Shown: positions 27,102 to 35,503 of the stretch, in pieces
Layout of the letters: every line of letters begins with the position of its first letter
Position numbering within the stretch: position 1 is the first letter of the stretch
DNA from: Brasilonema angustatum HA4187-MV1
Lineage (GTDB): Bacteria; Cyanobacteriota; Cyanobacteriia; Cyanobacteriales; Nostocaceae
Direction of reading: 5' to 3'
Assembly: GCA_019359695.1 (NCBI GenBank)
Contig: JAHHGV010000007.1
Coordinates: 1 to 64,000, forward strand
Length of the DNA: 64,000 bases
The notes under the pieces: generated by a model
What the model saw: the letters and a program-made list of their open reading frames with translations, nothing else
The model's database searches: none
What the model was told of the DNA's origin: nothing
Program-made: the position numbers and the translations under genes

Positions 27102-28601
27102 ATGAATACCTCAAACTGGAATGAGCCTTGGTTTATTTGGGCGATCGCATTAGGCTTTGGCTTTCCATTGCTGACTATTGTGCTAGAAGAGGTAATTCAG
27201 CAGTTGAAGCGACGGAACAATGCCTTTGCTCCAATTTTGCAACTGGTAAAGAATTTCGTCCTGCCGACTTTCATCCTCCTAGTATTTGTTCGAGATGTCT
27301 TTAGGCTTGACCAACAAGGGTCACTCTCCAAGATTCTGGAAACGCTGTTTTTGATATCGGCGATCAACATTGTTTTGTCCCTGATCAATGTATGGTTATT
27401 TGAGCGGACACAGACAGAGTCTTGGCAGTCCCGGATACCAAAACTACTGATTAACCTTTGTCACTTCTTAGCTATTTTAATTGGTGGGCTACTGATTCTC
27501 TCAAAGGTATGGAGCGTTGACCTAGCTGGACTAGCGACTGCTCTAGTCGTAGTCGCGCTTGTCATGGGTCTAGCCTTGAAAGACCCGCTTGGCGGCATTT
27601 TGACCGGAATTATGGTGGTGTTTGAGCGCCCGTATCGTGTAGGAGATTGGCTGAAGGTCGGCGAAGTTGAGGGTCAGGTGACTGATATTAACTGGCGATC
27701 AGTACGTCTGTTAACGACGGATCGCAAAGCGATCATCTTGCCCTATCAGGTAATCGGGCAGGAAGTTGTTTGCAATCATACTGGGAATGATCATTTCTCT
27801 TCCGCCACAATTAAGCTGAGTTTCTCCTACGACAATCCGCCCAATTTAGTTAAGCGAGTCCTCACAAATACAGCTCTGTCAGTCCGAGGAATTCTAGAAA
27901 CTCCGCCCCCAGAATGTACTCCTGTTTCCTATGAGGGATCATTCATTACTTATGAGCTGGAATTCTATGTCAAAGATTTTGCAGCAGTTAAGCCAATTCG
28001 AGGTGAATTGATGTCCCGCCTCTGGTACGCTGCTCGCCGTAACGGTCTTGTACTTTACCACTACAACTACGAATGCCAGGTAGAGCTACCAACTAACAGA
28101 GTCGAAAATTCTAAGCACAAACTTAGCCAATCGTTCTCTTCTATACCTGCCTTCATCCCGCTTACCAAAGAGCAGCGTCAACTCGATGATTTAGCCAAGG
28201 GAACAACCATTCAACACTTTGGTGCAGGAGAGCAGATCGTTTGCCAAGGTGAGCGTGTTCGTACCTTATACGTCATTATTGCTGGGTCTGCCAGCATGAC
28301 GGTTCAAGATGATGCTGATGCCGACGAGTTAAAGGTTCTAACTCTGTGCCCTGGAGAATTTTTTGGGGTACAGTCACTGTTTAGTCGCAGCCCCAGTCCC
28401 GTCTCATTCATGGCGGCAGAGGACATAGAGGTGATGGTGATCGGTGCAGATGCGCTTGATGCGATGCTGGTACGCCAGCCAAGCTTATCGCATGAAATGG
28501 CTAAAGTGATTGAAGTCCGAGAGAATGCTATTAATGTGGCAAAACGAGCTAATCAAACTGAACAACGCTCTATTGATAATGGACATAAAACTATTGATTG
28601 A
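27102..28601 (+). CDS. Cyclic-nucleotide-binding MscS-type channel (bCNG-like)
   Basis: The 499-residue channel has hydrophobic helices at about aa 8-28, 48-65, 85-105 and 125-150 and the MscS pore helix (ALVVVALVMGLALKDPLGGILTG). The MscS beta domain reads RPYRVGDWLKVGEVEGQVTDINWRS. A C-terminal cyclic-nucleotide-binding domain spans aa 360-475, with the phosphate-binding cassette region around CPGEFFGVQSLFSRSPSPVSF. Members of this bCNG family are known to be gated by cAMP rather than tension. The ATG at 27102, with GGA 9 bases upstream, is preferred to a GTG at 27081. Probably in one operon with the adenylate cyclase. Confidence 0.9.
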   Translation: MNTSNWNEPWFIWAIALGFGFPLLTIVLEEVIQQLKRRNNAFAPILQLVKNFVLPTFILLVFVRDVFRLDQQGSLSKILETLFLISAINIVLSLINVWLFERTQTESWQSRIPKLLINLCHFLAILIGGLLILSKVWSVDLAGLATALVVVALVMGLALKDPLGGILTGIMVVFERPYRVGDWLKVGEVEGQVTDINWRSVRLLTTDRKAIILPYQVIGQEVVCNHTGNDHFSSATIKLSFSYDNPPNLVKRVLTNTALSVRGILETPPPECTPVSYEGSFITYELEFYVKDFAAVKPIRGELMSRLWYAARRNGLVLYHYNYECQVELPTNRVENSKHKLSQSFSSIPAFIPLTKEQRQLDDLAKGTTIQHFGAGEQIVCQGERVRTLYVIIAGSASMTVQDDADADELKVLTLCPGEFFGVQSLFSRSPSPVSFMAAEDIEVMVIGADALDAMLVRQPSLSHEMAKVIEVRENAINVAKRANQTEQRSIDNGHKTID

Positions 28602-28664
28602 TTAATTTGTAATTTAGTTTTATTCTACTTTAACATAGTGGGACTTCAAACTATAGCTTACTAC

Positions 28665-29177
28665 TCAGTACACTTCATCATGACTGCCAATATCTACAAA
28701 CACAGCTTTTGCATTTTCTGCGAAGTGGAACAATACTCTCTCATCGTAGTCTATGCTAAAACTCCACGGATCCTTGAGTTTTCCTGATAGTTTGTGCGTT
28801 TTCAGGCTCGTATCAAATGGGTCAATTGTGAACTGCTCTAATTTCTGCCAAAATCTCGCTTCCAAATCTCAATACCTTTGCCAAAATAAGAGCCTACAAA
28901 AATTTTGGCAAAACTGGCAAAAAGACCCATACATAAGCGTTTAGTTGACCCTGTAGTTTTGACTCTCAAACCCTTTATGCTGCGGGCAATACGTTAAAAA
29001 AATCTTGCGACAAACCTTGAAGGAATTTTTAGGACTTATTGTTTTGCCAAGCCTCAGAGAAATGGGAGTTTAGACATCAACTCACCCTCGTTAATTGGCA
29101 AAGGTATTGAAATCTACATTGCCTTTAATACGCTTTTTTAAAGCACGCTTGAATGAGGAACTGAAACTGACTTCCAC
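28665..29177 (-). pseudogene. RelE/ParE-superfamily toxin split by a MITE
   Basis: The 5' part (29177-29110, GTG start directly after the antitoxin stop) encodes VEVSFSSSFKRALKKRIKG. The 3' part (28869-28665) encodes LEARFWQKLEQ through SFSIDYDERVLF and ends IGSHDEVY. A 240-bp element lies between them with a 6-bp AAATCT duplication. Removing the element and one duplication restores an uninterrupted 88-residue ORF (junction GNVDLEARFW) typical of RelE-like mRNA interferases. As it stands the N-terminal piece reaches a stop inside the element, so the toxin is inactivated. Only a TTG is available for the 3' piece, and it lacks the first beta strand and helices. Confidence 0.88.
28870..29109. 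mobile_element. 240-bp MITE inserted in the toxin gene
   Basis: Terminal inverted repeats CAATACCTTTGCCAA (15 bp) lie at both ends. The target duplication AAATCT is at 28864-28869 and 29110-29115. No transposase. The interior has several TTTTGCCAA/TTGGCAAAA inverted motifs. Precise excision restores the toxin frame, which fixes both boundaries. Confidence 0.88.
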
Positions 29178-29179
29178 TA

Positions 29180-29386
29180 TTATTCCTCTAGTAGTTGTCT
29201 CAGTTCATTGATATTGGAAGAAAACTTTAGTTCCCCTTTTTGCTGCTCAACCTGTGCTGACTTTAAGTTCCTATGGATCTGTTCGCGACGTTCTTCGCCC
29301 AGATACTGCTTCAGTAGCAGTTGAATTTCTTGCTTTTCGTCAGTGGAAAGACTTTTGATTGCCTCAACCACATCACTGAAAGTCAT
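29180..29386 (-). CDS. Antitoxin-like protein of the disrupted RelE-type pair
   Basis: The 68-residue protein is charged and largely helical: an N-terminal MTFSDVVEAIKSLSTDEKQEIQLLL, a Glu/Arg/Gln-rich middle and an acidic C-terminus NINELRQLLEE. Proteins of this type sit directly upstream of RelE-like toxins in filamentous cyanobacteria and are taken as antitoxins. The toxin GTG lies 3 bases beyond its stop. The frame is intact although the toxin is broken, so it may be kept by chance, or to neutralise a homologous toxin elsewhere. Confidence 0.75.
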   Translation of the reverse strand: MTFSDVVEAIKSLSTDEKQEIQLLLKQYLGEERREQIHRNLKSAQVEQQKGELKFSSNINELRQLLEE

Positions 29387-29495
29387 GGTTTGTAAAACCT
29401 TAACGTATCTACATCGACTAATTTAACACGCTGTTTGTTCTTGGAAGATGAAAAGACGTAACAAAAAATATTAATGCAAGAAGTCTAGTTAACCA

Positions 29496-30173
29496 TCAAC
29501 TCACAACCGCTCCCAAACTATCTTGCAGTTTTGCCACCATTTCAGCACGAGCTGAAACTTCCAACTTACGAAACATCCGTTTGAGCGCCTGCTTCACAGA
29601 ATTTTGTGTGATCCATAGTTGTTCGCCAATTTCCCCATTGGTTAACCCCCGCGCTACCAACTCAGCAATTTCTAACTCACGGGGAGTCAGACGACTAGCA
29701 AACGAGCACACAGGTGTTTTTGGTTTGGCGCGTAAAGTTGCAAGTTTTGCAGAAACATGAAGGCATAAAGCACTCATGTCCCCGAGATCATTGACGTTAA
29801 AAGCTGCAGTTCCACTCGCACGAGCAAGATTAAGCGTTCCCACTAGACGTCCATCACAAACAATTGGTCCACTCATCACGTGTTCATGATCATGGCGCGA
29901 GCAAAAATGCTTCCACTCTCCTGTAGGTAACACCAATTGCTCGTGAGCTGGAGCATGACGTTCAACCACGTAGCGTCCAACTGGGTTGCTTTCCATACAC
30001 ACACCAGGAACATCCTGAACATTCTCTGTTAGGAACGGCTCATCCAACAGATGAATCCCCCAATGCTGCACGCCAAAATACTCCGCCACTGTATCTATCA
30101 GAGCTAGTCGTAATTCTTGCTCATTGCTCACAGAAGCTATTTCATAAAATACAGTTTGGAGAGACTTTTCCAT
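29496..30173 (-). CDS. GAF-LuxR transcriptional regulator
   Basis: The 225-residue regulator has a GAF-like sensor at about aa 10-150 (containing the Cys/His-rich KHFCSRHDHEHVMSGPIVCDG, a possible redox or metal site) and a LuxR/GerE helix-turn-helix at aa 160-220 (LTPRELEIAELVARGLTNGEIGEQLWITQNSVKQALKRM in parts). The ATG at 30173 is preferred to the GTG 12 bases upstream. It is divergent from the DUF3386 gene, with 102 bp between starts, and may regulate it. Ligand unknown. Confidence 0.88.
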   Translation of the reverse strand: MEKSLQTVFYEIASVSNEQELRLALIDTVAEYFGVQHWGIHLLDEPFLTENVQDVPGVCMESNPVGRYVVERHAPAHEQLVLPTGEWKHFCSRHDHEHVMSGPIVCDGRLVGTLNLARASGTAAFNVNDLGDMSALCLHVSAKLATLRAKPKTPVCSFASRLTPRELEIAELVARGLTNGEIGEQLWITQNSVKQALKRMFRKLEVSARAEMVAKLQDSLGAVVS

Positions 30174-30275
30174 AGGTGTACCCACTTGGGGTCTATGCGA
30201 AACTTAATAATTACTTCTATGCTAATAGCAGCAAAGGTAAAAAGCTAATATAACTGGTGATATATAGGAGAAACA

Positions 30276-30932
30276 ATGACAGTAACACAAGTTTCTGCTC
30301 AAGAACTTTTTCGTGCTGCTTACGAAAACCGCTACACTTGGGAAACAAACTTCCCTGGCTACACCGCAGATGTCACTTATAAGCAAGACGAGCAGGTGTT
30401 TACAGGAAAAATTCGTATCAACTCAAATCTCAAAGCGGAAGTTTTTGAGATAGAAGATGAGCAGGCAAAGCAAGTGATTCACAATCAAGCTTGGGAAATA
30501 GCGATTCACCGCATTCGTCGCTCCTTTGAACAAACCCACGGCGAGAATACATTTCGCTATGGTGCGACTGACGAAACTGGTGCGGTTGAAATTTTTCTAG
30601 GCGGAAAGTCCGAGGGCGATCACTACAAACTCCGCAATAATGAAGTTTGTCTCGTCCACCGTCATATCCACGGTGTTGTTGTGACAATTAACACGTTCAG
30701 CAGTCATGAGACCGGAGAAGGTTACCTGTCCCACCAATATGATTCTGTTTACCACGATCCAAAAACGGGTGAACAAAAGGGCGGAAGAAGCGAGTTTACA
30801 GATGAGTACGAAAAAGTTGGTGATTACTTTATTCTAAATCGCCGAGAAATTCGGACCCAGACAGCAGCACAACTATCGATTCAGGAAATTATCTTTTCTA
30901 ACATTCAGTTGTTGGAACCTGTAGCTGCTTAA
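30276..30932 (+). CDS. DUF3386 family protein
   Basis: The 218-residue soluble protein belongs to the cyanobacterial/plastid DUF3386 family, recognised from the N-terminal ELFRAAYENRYTW with FPGYTADV and the C-terminal YFILNRREIRTQ. No catalytic motif or signal peptide is visible. The start is well supported by AGGAGAAACAATG. Function unknown. It is transcribed divergently from a GAF-LuxR regulator and followed by a perfect hairpin. Confidence 0.85.
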   Translation: MTVTQVSAQELFRAAYENRYTWETNFPGYTADVTYKQDEQVFTGKIRINSNLKAEVFEIEDEQAKQVIHNQAWEIAIHRIRRSFEQTHGENTFRYGATDETGAVEIFLGGKSEGDHYKLRNNEVCLVHRHIHGVVVTINTFSSHETGEGYLSHQYDSVYHDPKTGEQKGGRSEFTDEYEKVGDYFILNRREIRTQTAAQLSIQEIIFSNIQLLEPVAA

Positions 30933-30946
30933 GTTTTTTGATAGGG

Positions 30947-30975
30947 CTAATATATGCAACGTGCATATATTAGCC
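30947..30975 (+). terminator. Perfect hairpin after the DUF3386 gene
   Basis: A 13-bp stem GCTAATATATGCA / TGCATATATTAGC with a 3-base loop, followed by CTGTATTTTC. AU-rich with a short T-run, so a likely but not classical terminator. Confidence 0.6.
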
Positions 30976-31055
30976 TGTATTTTCATAGACTTATTTTTTA
31001 CCAAGTTACTTATAAGTTTTACTTGGGTTCCATATAAATAATCTAAATCTAATAA

Positions 31056-31151
31056 CTATCTAGTTCTTCTTGTTTTTTTAACCTCTGTTGTACGACAGAT
31101 AACTGGTGCAGACAGAATCACAAAAGCAATCAAAGCCAAATTAGTAAACAT
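31056..31151 (-). CDS. Possible 31-aa membrane mini-protein
   Basis: A minus-strand ATG at 31151 is preceded at good spacing by AGGGG (AACAGGGGTTAAACAATG). It encodes 31 residues: a hydrophobic stretch (LALIAFVILSAPVI) followed by a strongly basic tail (KKTRRTR). This single-helix plus basic-tail shape resembles small membrane subunits, but it matches no photosystem or cytochrome b6f peptide I recognise. The surrounding 30933-31294 interval otherwise holds only the upstream terminator hairpin. Confidence 0.3.
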   Translation of the reverse strand: MFTNLALIAFVILSAPVICRTTEVKKTRRTR

Positions 31152-31294
31152 TGTTTAACCCCTGTTATTTTTTAAGTCCTTCTGGGTATAAGACTACAGA
31201 TGGTTCCGGCGAAGTTCCAGAAATTTCTGATATTTAGGACACTTTTCAAACCTTCATATATAAACTACTTTTTTATCTACAGGTTGTATCATGT

Positions 31295-31795
31295 ATGTCC
31301 CAATTTGAAACCGCCCTCGCCGCCTATCAAAGTTTCACAGACTCTTTCCAAAGCCTTATTATCAGTACCGTGAGTGCTGATAACACCCCCAATGCTAGCT
31401 ATGCTCCTTTTGTGATAGATGACAGCAGAAATATTTACATCTATGTCAGTGGTCTTTCTACCCATACTCAAAATCTTCATGCTGTCCCCAAAGCAAGCGT
31501 ATTATTTATTGATGATGAGTCTCAAACTAAACAAATTTTTGCCCGTAGCCGTTTAACCTTTGACTGTACAGCTACCTTAGTAGAACGCGAGACTGATTTA
31601 TGGAAGCAAATTGTAGATAGCTTTGAAGCGCGTTTTGGAGAAATGATTCAGATATTGCGGGATTTAGCAGACTTCCGCATTTTTCAACTGACGCCAAGCA
31701 AAGGTCGCTTTGTCATCGGCTTTGGTGCTATTTATGATGTCGATCCGAATGACCTCAGCACCTTGACTCATATTACTGGTGAAAGCAAAGGATAG
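31295..31795 (+). CDS. HugZ-like / pyridoxamine-phosphate-oxidase-fold protein
   Basis: The 166-residue split-barrel FMN-binding-fold protein starts with YQSFTDSFQSLIISTVSADNTPNASYAPFV, and IYIYVSGLSTHTQNL forms the second strand pair. It ends in GFGAIYDVDP. These features match the HugZ family, some members of which bind or degrade heme, others of which are general flavin-fold oxidoreductases. Heme binding cannot be decided from the sequence. ATG at 31295. The gene stands alone, about 150 bp before gatB on the same strand. Confidence 0.8.
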   Translation: MSQFETALAAYQSFTDSFQSLIISTVSADNTPNASYAPFVIDDSRNIYIYVSGLSTHTQNLHAVPKASVLFIDDESQTKQIFARSRLTFDCTATLVERETDLWKQIVDSFEARFGEMIQILRDLADFRIFQLTPSKGRFVIGFGAIYDVDPNDLSTLTHITGESKG

Positions 31796-31945
31796 CAAAG
31801 GAATAACAGCAACCAACCCAAATATCGTTTTGTAATTTGTGGTCGGTTTTCCTGTCAATAGGCATCAGGATTTAAACATTCAAAGCAAGTCGTAATAAAG
31901 CTAAAATAGTACCACTATGAAGGACTATGCCTAATTTGTGATTTT

Positions 31946-33421
31946 ATGACTTCTGCTGCTCCAGTAAAAACTGAATACGAGGCGATTATTGGTCTGGAAA
32001 CCCATTGTCAACTCAGCACCAAAACTAAAATTTTCTCTTCTAGCTCTACGGCATTTGGTGCTGACCCCAATACTAACATTGACCCGGTTTGCATGGGTTT
32101 GCCTGGTGTCTTGCCCGTACTGAATGAAAAAGTTCTAGAATATGCTGTTAAAGCAGGTTTAGCGCTGAATTGTCAAATCGCCAAATATAGCAAATTTGAC
32201 CGCAAGCAATATTTCTATCCTGACTTACCCAAAAATTATCAAATTTCTCAGTACGACTTACCCATTGCTGAACATGGCTGGTTAGAAATTGAATTGGTAG
32301 ATGCTGACGCTAACCCTGTTCGCAAAAAGATTGGTATCACCCGTCTGCATATGGAAGAAGATGCAGGGAAATTGGTACATGCAGGAAGCGATCGCCTTTC
32401 CGGTTCCACCTACTCTCTGGTAGATTACAATCGTGCTGGCATACCTTTAGTAGAAATTGTTTCTGAACCAGATTTGCGTTCTGGACAAGAAGCCGCTGAG
32501 TACGCCCAAGAATTGCGTCGAATCTTACTTTACCTGGGCGTCAGCGACGGGAATATGCAAGAAGGTTCTCTGCGTTGTGATGTTAATATCTCCGTGCGTC
32601 CTGTTGGACAAAAGGAATTTGGCACTAAAGTAGAAATCAAAAACATGAACTCGTTCAACGCCATCCAACGGGCGATTGAATACGAAATTGAACGGCAAAC
32701 TGCAGCAGTAGAAGCTGGCGAACGTATCATACAAGAAACTCGTCTGTGGGAAGAAGGTTCTCAACGTACAATTAGTATGCGGATTAAAGAAGGTTCTAGC
32801 GATTACCGCTACTTCCCCGAACCTGATTTAGCTCCCATCGAAGTTTCAGAACAACAATTACAAGAGTGGCGCAGTCAACTTCCTGAACTCCCAGCCCTCA
32901 AACGCCATCATTATGAAAGCGAGTTGGGGCTGACTGCTTATGATGCGCGAGTCTTGACGGAAGAACGTGCAACTGCTGAGTATTTTGAAGCGGTAATTGC
33001 TGCAGGGGCAAATCCTAAAGCTGCTGCTAACTGGATTACTCAGGATGTCGCCGCTTACCTCAACAAAAATAAACTCAAGATCACCGAAATTGGCTTGACA
33101 CCCACTAACTTGGCTGATGTAATCACTCGGATTGAGAAAGGGAAAATTAGCAATGCGATCGCCAAAGAAAAACTACCAGACTTGCTGAGTGGGACTTCTC
33201 CTGAAGAACTGTTTAAAGGCAAAGAACTCATCACTGATCCCAGCGTACTGGAATCTATTATTGATGAAGTCATGGCTGCCAATCCCAAAGAACTAGAAAA
33301 GTACCGCAACGGTAACACCAACCTCAAAGGCTTCTTTGTGGGACAAGTTCTGAAAAAAACCAACAAACTCGCAGAACCCAAACTCACAAACCAATTGGTG
33401 GAACAAAAGCTGAACGGCTAA
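31946..33421 (+). CDS. gatB: Aspartyl/glutamyl-tRNA(Asn/Gln) amidotransferase subunit B
   Basis: GatB is the kinase/docking subunit of the GatCAB complex that converts Glu-tRNA(Gln) to Gln-tRNA(Gln). The 491-residue length is normal. The N-terminal YEAIIGLETHCQL, FYPDLPKNYQISQYD, EEDAGKLVH and DYNRAGIPLVEIVSEPD are family signatures. The C-terminal YqeY-like domain covers about aa 330-480 (FFVGQVLKKTNKLAEPKL). ATG at 31946. It stands as a single gene; gatA and gatC are not in the window. Confidence 0.97.
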   Translation: MTSAAPVKTEYEAIIGLETHCQLSTKTKIFSSSSTAFGADPNTNIDPVCMGLPGVLPVLNEKVLEYAVKAGLALNCQIAKYSKFDRKQYFYPDLPKNYQISQYDLPIAEHGWLEIELVDADANPVRKKIGITRLHMEEDAGKLVHAGSDRLSGSTYSLVDYNRAGIPLVEIVSEPDLRSGQEAAEYAQELRRILLYLGVSDGNMQEGSLRCDVNISVRPVGQKEFGTKVEIKNMNSFNAIQRAIEYEIERQTAAVEAGERIIQETRLWEEGSQRTISMRIKEGSSDYRYFPEPDLAPIEVSEQQLQEWRSQLPELPALKRHHYESELGLTAYDARVLTEERATAEYFEAVIAAGANPKAAANWITQDVAAYLNKNKLKITEIGLTPTNLADVITRIEKGKISNAIAKEKLPDLLSGTSPEELFKGKELITDPSVLESIIDEVMAANPKELEKYRNGNTNLKGFFVGQVLKKTNKLAEPKLTNQLVEQKLNG

Positions 33422-33544
33422 ACTCTGTAAAGACGTTGGGTTTAACATCTCCATTTTTCCAGTAAGCCCCTGCTTAACAATTCTTTACAAAAAAAATCCT
33501 AAAAAATCAGGAAAAAGGGGTGACACCCCCCACCCCAAAGAGTA

Positions 33545-33608
33545 TATACTATGTTTAGTAGATGCACCCTGATGATCTGGAGAGCTACCCAAGTGGTTCT
33601 CCTTTTTT
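33545..33608 (+). ncRNA. Candidate small RNA downstream of gatB
   Basis: A TATACT -10-like hexamer (33545-33550) is followed about 30 bases later by the hairpin GGAGAGCTACC-caagt-GGTTCTCC and TTTTTT (33579-33608), giving a putative transcript of about 50 nt. Just upstream is another hairpin, GGGGTGACACCCC (33517-33529). This could simply be the gatB terminator, but the independent -10 and a 120-bp gap from gatB suggest a short autonomous RNA. The rest of 33422-33784 holds no gene. Confidence 0.4.
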
Positions 33609-33784
33609 ATTTCTTTAATTTGGTTACTTGTCCGGTCATTACGGAACGTATCGGGCATTGCAACGCTAGAAAGTGCGTTACCGCTTCGGTTAATTCAAAA
33701 TTCAAAATGGACTGCGTCGCGCTGCGCTAACAAAATTCACGCATTGAAGATCCCTTCGGGGTGACTGGCATCGCGAAAAGCGAA

Positions 33785-34516
33785 CTAACCACGAACGACT
33801 AGGCGATCGCCCATAACTTCAACATCTTTCACCTCCACTGGAAGTTTTTTCAATTCATTTGCAACTTGTTGGTTGAGGAGTTTTTCGTCAAGCCCAAAAC
33901 GTTGATACATATCGGAGAGAGTCAAGCTGAGACTGCCCAACTTAACGCGGGTTGTCTGATCCAAGCTGATTTGTTTATTGTGCACCTTGGGTTTTCCTTC
34001 AACCTCTATGTATACGGGGCGATATTTTAAGATGGGCACAGTTGATAACAGTTTGGAAATCGCAACTTGTTCCTGGGATGGCAACTCGTTTAAGGGAATT
34101 GTTCTGAAATCTATCACAGCACCTGCAGAGATTTTGCCATCTTGAATTTGAGTATTTGTCTTAACAACTGCTTGAGCAAGCCGACTTTTATCAGTCGTTT
34201 GAGCAATTCCTGAAAGAATCAGCGTATTAACTTCATTCGCATCTAGTTGGACTTCACGTTTGGCATTTGCCCCTTTAAGATGCTCAGAAATTTTACTCAA
34301 TACTTGCTGTTCTGATGGTTGAATCTGGGTTTCGTTTTGCTCTGTTTTGGCAGGTAGACTTGCTGTTGTCGATGGATTTGAGTACCAAGCAGGTAGCTGA
34401 GTTGCTTGTTGCCAAAAGAAGAATAAAACAGCACTACTACCAGCGATCGCACAACACAACAGTAACAAAAGTCGCTTGAACATAACCAAATTCCAAGTCG
34501 ATATTTTAAGTTTCAT
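33785..34516 (-). CDS. Membrane-anchored conserved hypothetical protein
   Basis: The 243-residue protein has one N-terminal transmembrane/signal segment (MFKRLLLLLCCAIAGSSAVLFFFW, about aa 12-35), a Ser/Thr/Gln-rich linker and a soluble domain from aa 70 with alternating strands (VNTLILSGIAQTTDKSR, VKLGSLSLTLSDMYQRFG). The layout is somewhat like the DUF2140/YpmS group, but I am not certain. It would face the periplasm. ATG at 34516, or an internal ATG at 34483 that starts directly at the hydrophobic segment. Confidence 0.65.
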   Translation of the reverse strand: MKLKISTWNLVMFKRLLLLLCCAIAGSSAVLFFFWQQATQLPAWYSNPSTTASLPAKTEQNETQIQPSEQQVLSKISEHLKGANAKREVQLDANEVNTLILSGIAQTTDKSRLAQAVVKTNTQIQDGKISAGAVIDFRTIPLNELPSQEQVAISKLLSTVPILKYRPVYIEVEGKPKVHNKQISLDQTTRVKLGSLSLTLSDMYQRFGLDEKLLNQQVANELKKLPVEVKDVEVMGDRLVVRG

Positions 34517-34676
34517 ATTTTTTTATATACATTTTTCTCGACCATTAGGTCTAGGTTCAAAAAAATGTTTAAGCAAGCGTCAGAAGTCTCTAGTGGAAGA
34601 TTTAAATAGCCCTGGTTACATTCATTTAACATAGGTTTTTTGTTTGGTGATTAGTTCACAATAAAGATATAAAACA

Positions 34677-35495
34677 ATGCTCCCGTGGTTTTTATTTATG
34701 CTGCATCGTTTCACTAAACAGGGACTCATTTGCATTACTCAACCAAATCACGCTTGGCTTTCAGGTCAATTGGCACAAGTTTGGGGAAATGAAGACTTTG
34801 GTGACTTTGCTCCAAAAAAAGAAGTCTGTCTCGGTGCGGAACTACATGATATTGGTTGGCTGTTTTGGGAACAAGCACCGACGCTGAACCCGAAAACTGG
34901 CTACCCTTATAAATTTATGGAACTTCCAACGCGGGAGCATATAAATATCTGGTCTGGTGCTAGACAACTCGCACTTCCTCTGAGTAGGTATGTAGGACTC
35001 CTTGTCTCACTTCACGGAACAGGTTTGTATGAACGCTTTACAAGTTGGCAAAACTCAGCAACTTCCTCTCAAATTGTGCAGCAGTTTTTAGAGGGCGAAT
35101 ATGCCTTCCAAAAACAAATGATAGCTTTTCTCAAAAATGACCAATATTATGCACCATATACAAAACCAGAAGTTATTCAGCGCAATAGAAAACTGATAGC
35201 TATATGGGATGCACTATCTATCATTTTATGTCAAGAATTAACTAATAGTAATGATGCACATGTTTCTCACGTACCAACAATTGACGGTGAAACCACTGTC
35301 AAACTGACTTTAAAAGAGGTTAAAAACAACCATTATCAAGTCACAGTATCTCCTTGGCCTTTTCAATACAGTCAGGTAGAACTTGTTTACGAGGGACGAC
35401 TTTTACAGGAGACTTTTAGTGATGAAAAAGCGATGCGAGAAGCTTTGATGAGTGATTGTGCGGTGACTCTGAGCACGACTTTGCAACCAGACTAG
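34677..35495 (+). CDS. DUF3891 family protein
   Basis: The 272-residue protein fits the DUF3891 family: QPNHAWLSGQLAQVWGN, GAELHDIGWLFWEQAP and LLVSLHGTGLYERF give a pattern of His/Asp pairs like a small HD-type metal-binding helical domain. Enzymatic activity is unproven for the family. ATG at 34677; a second ATG at 34698 is also possible. It is convergent with the glutathionyl-hydroquinone reductase gene, whose stop is only 9 bp beyond. Confidence 0.75.
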   Translation: MLPWFLFMLHRFTKQGLICITQPNHAWLSGQLAQVWGNEDFGDFAPKKEVCLGAELHDIGWLFWEQAPTLNPKTGYPYKFMELPTREHINIWSGARQLALPLSRYVGLLVSLHGTGLYERFTSWQNSATSSQIVQQFLEGEYAFQKQMIAFLKNDQYYAPYTKPEVIQRNRKLIAIWDALSIILCQELTNSNDAHVSHVPTIDGETTVKLTLKEVKNNHYQVTVSPWPFQYSQVELVYEGRLLQETFSDEKAMREALMSDCAVTLSTTLQPD

Positions 35496-35503
35496 AAAGC
35501 TTT

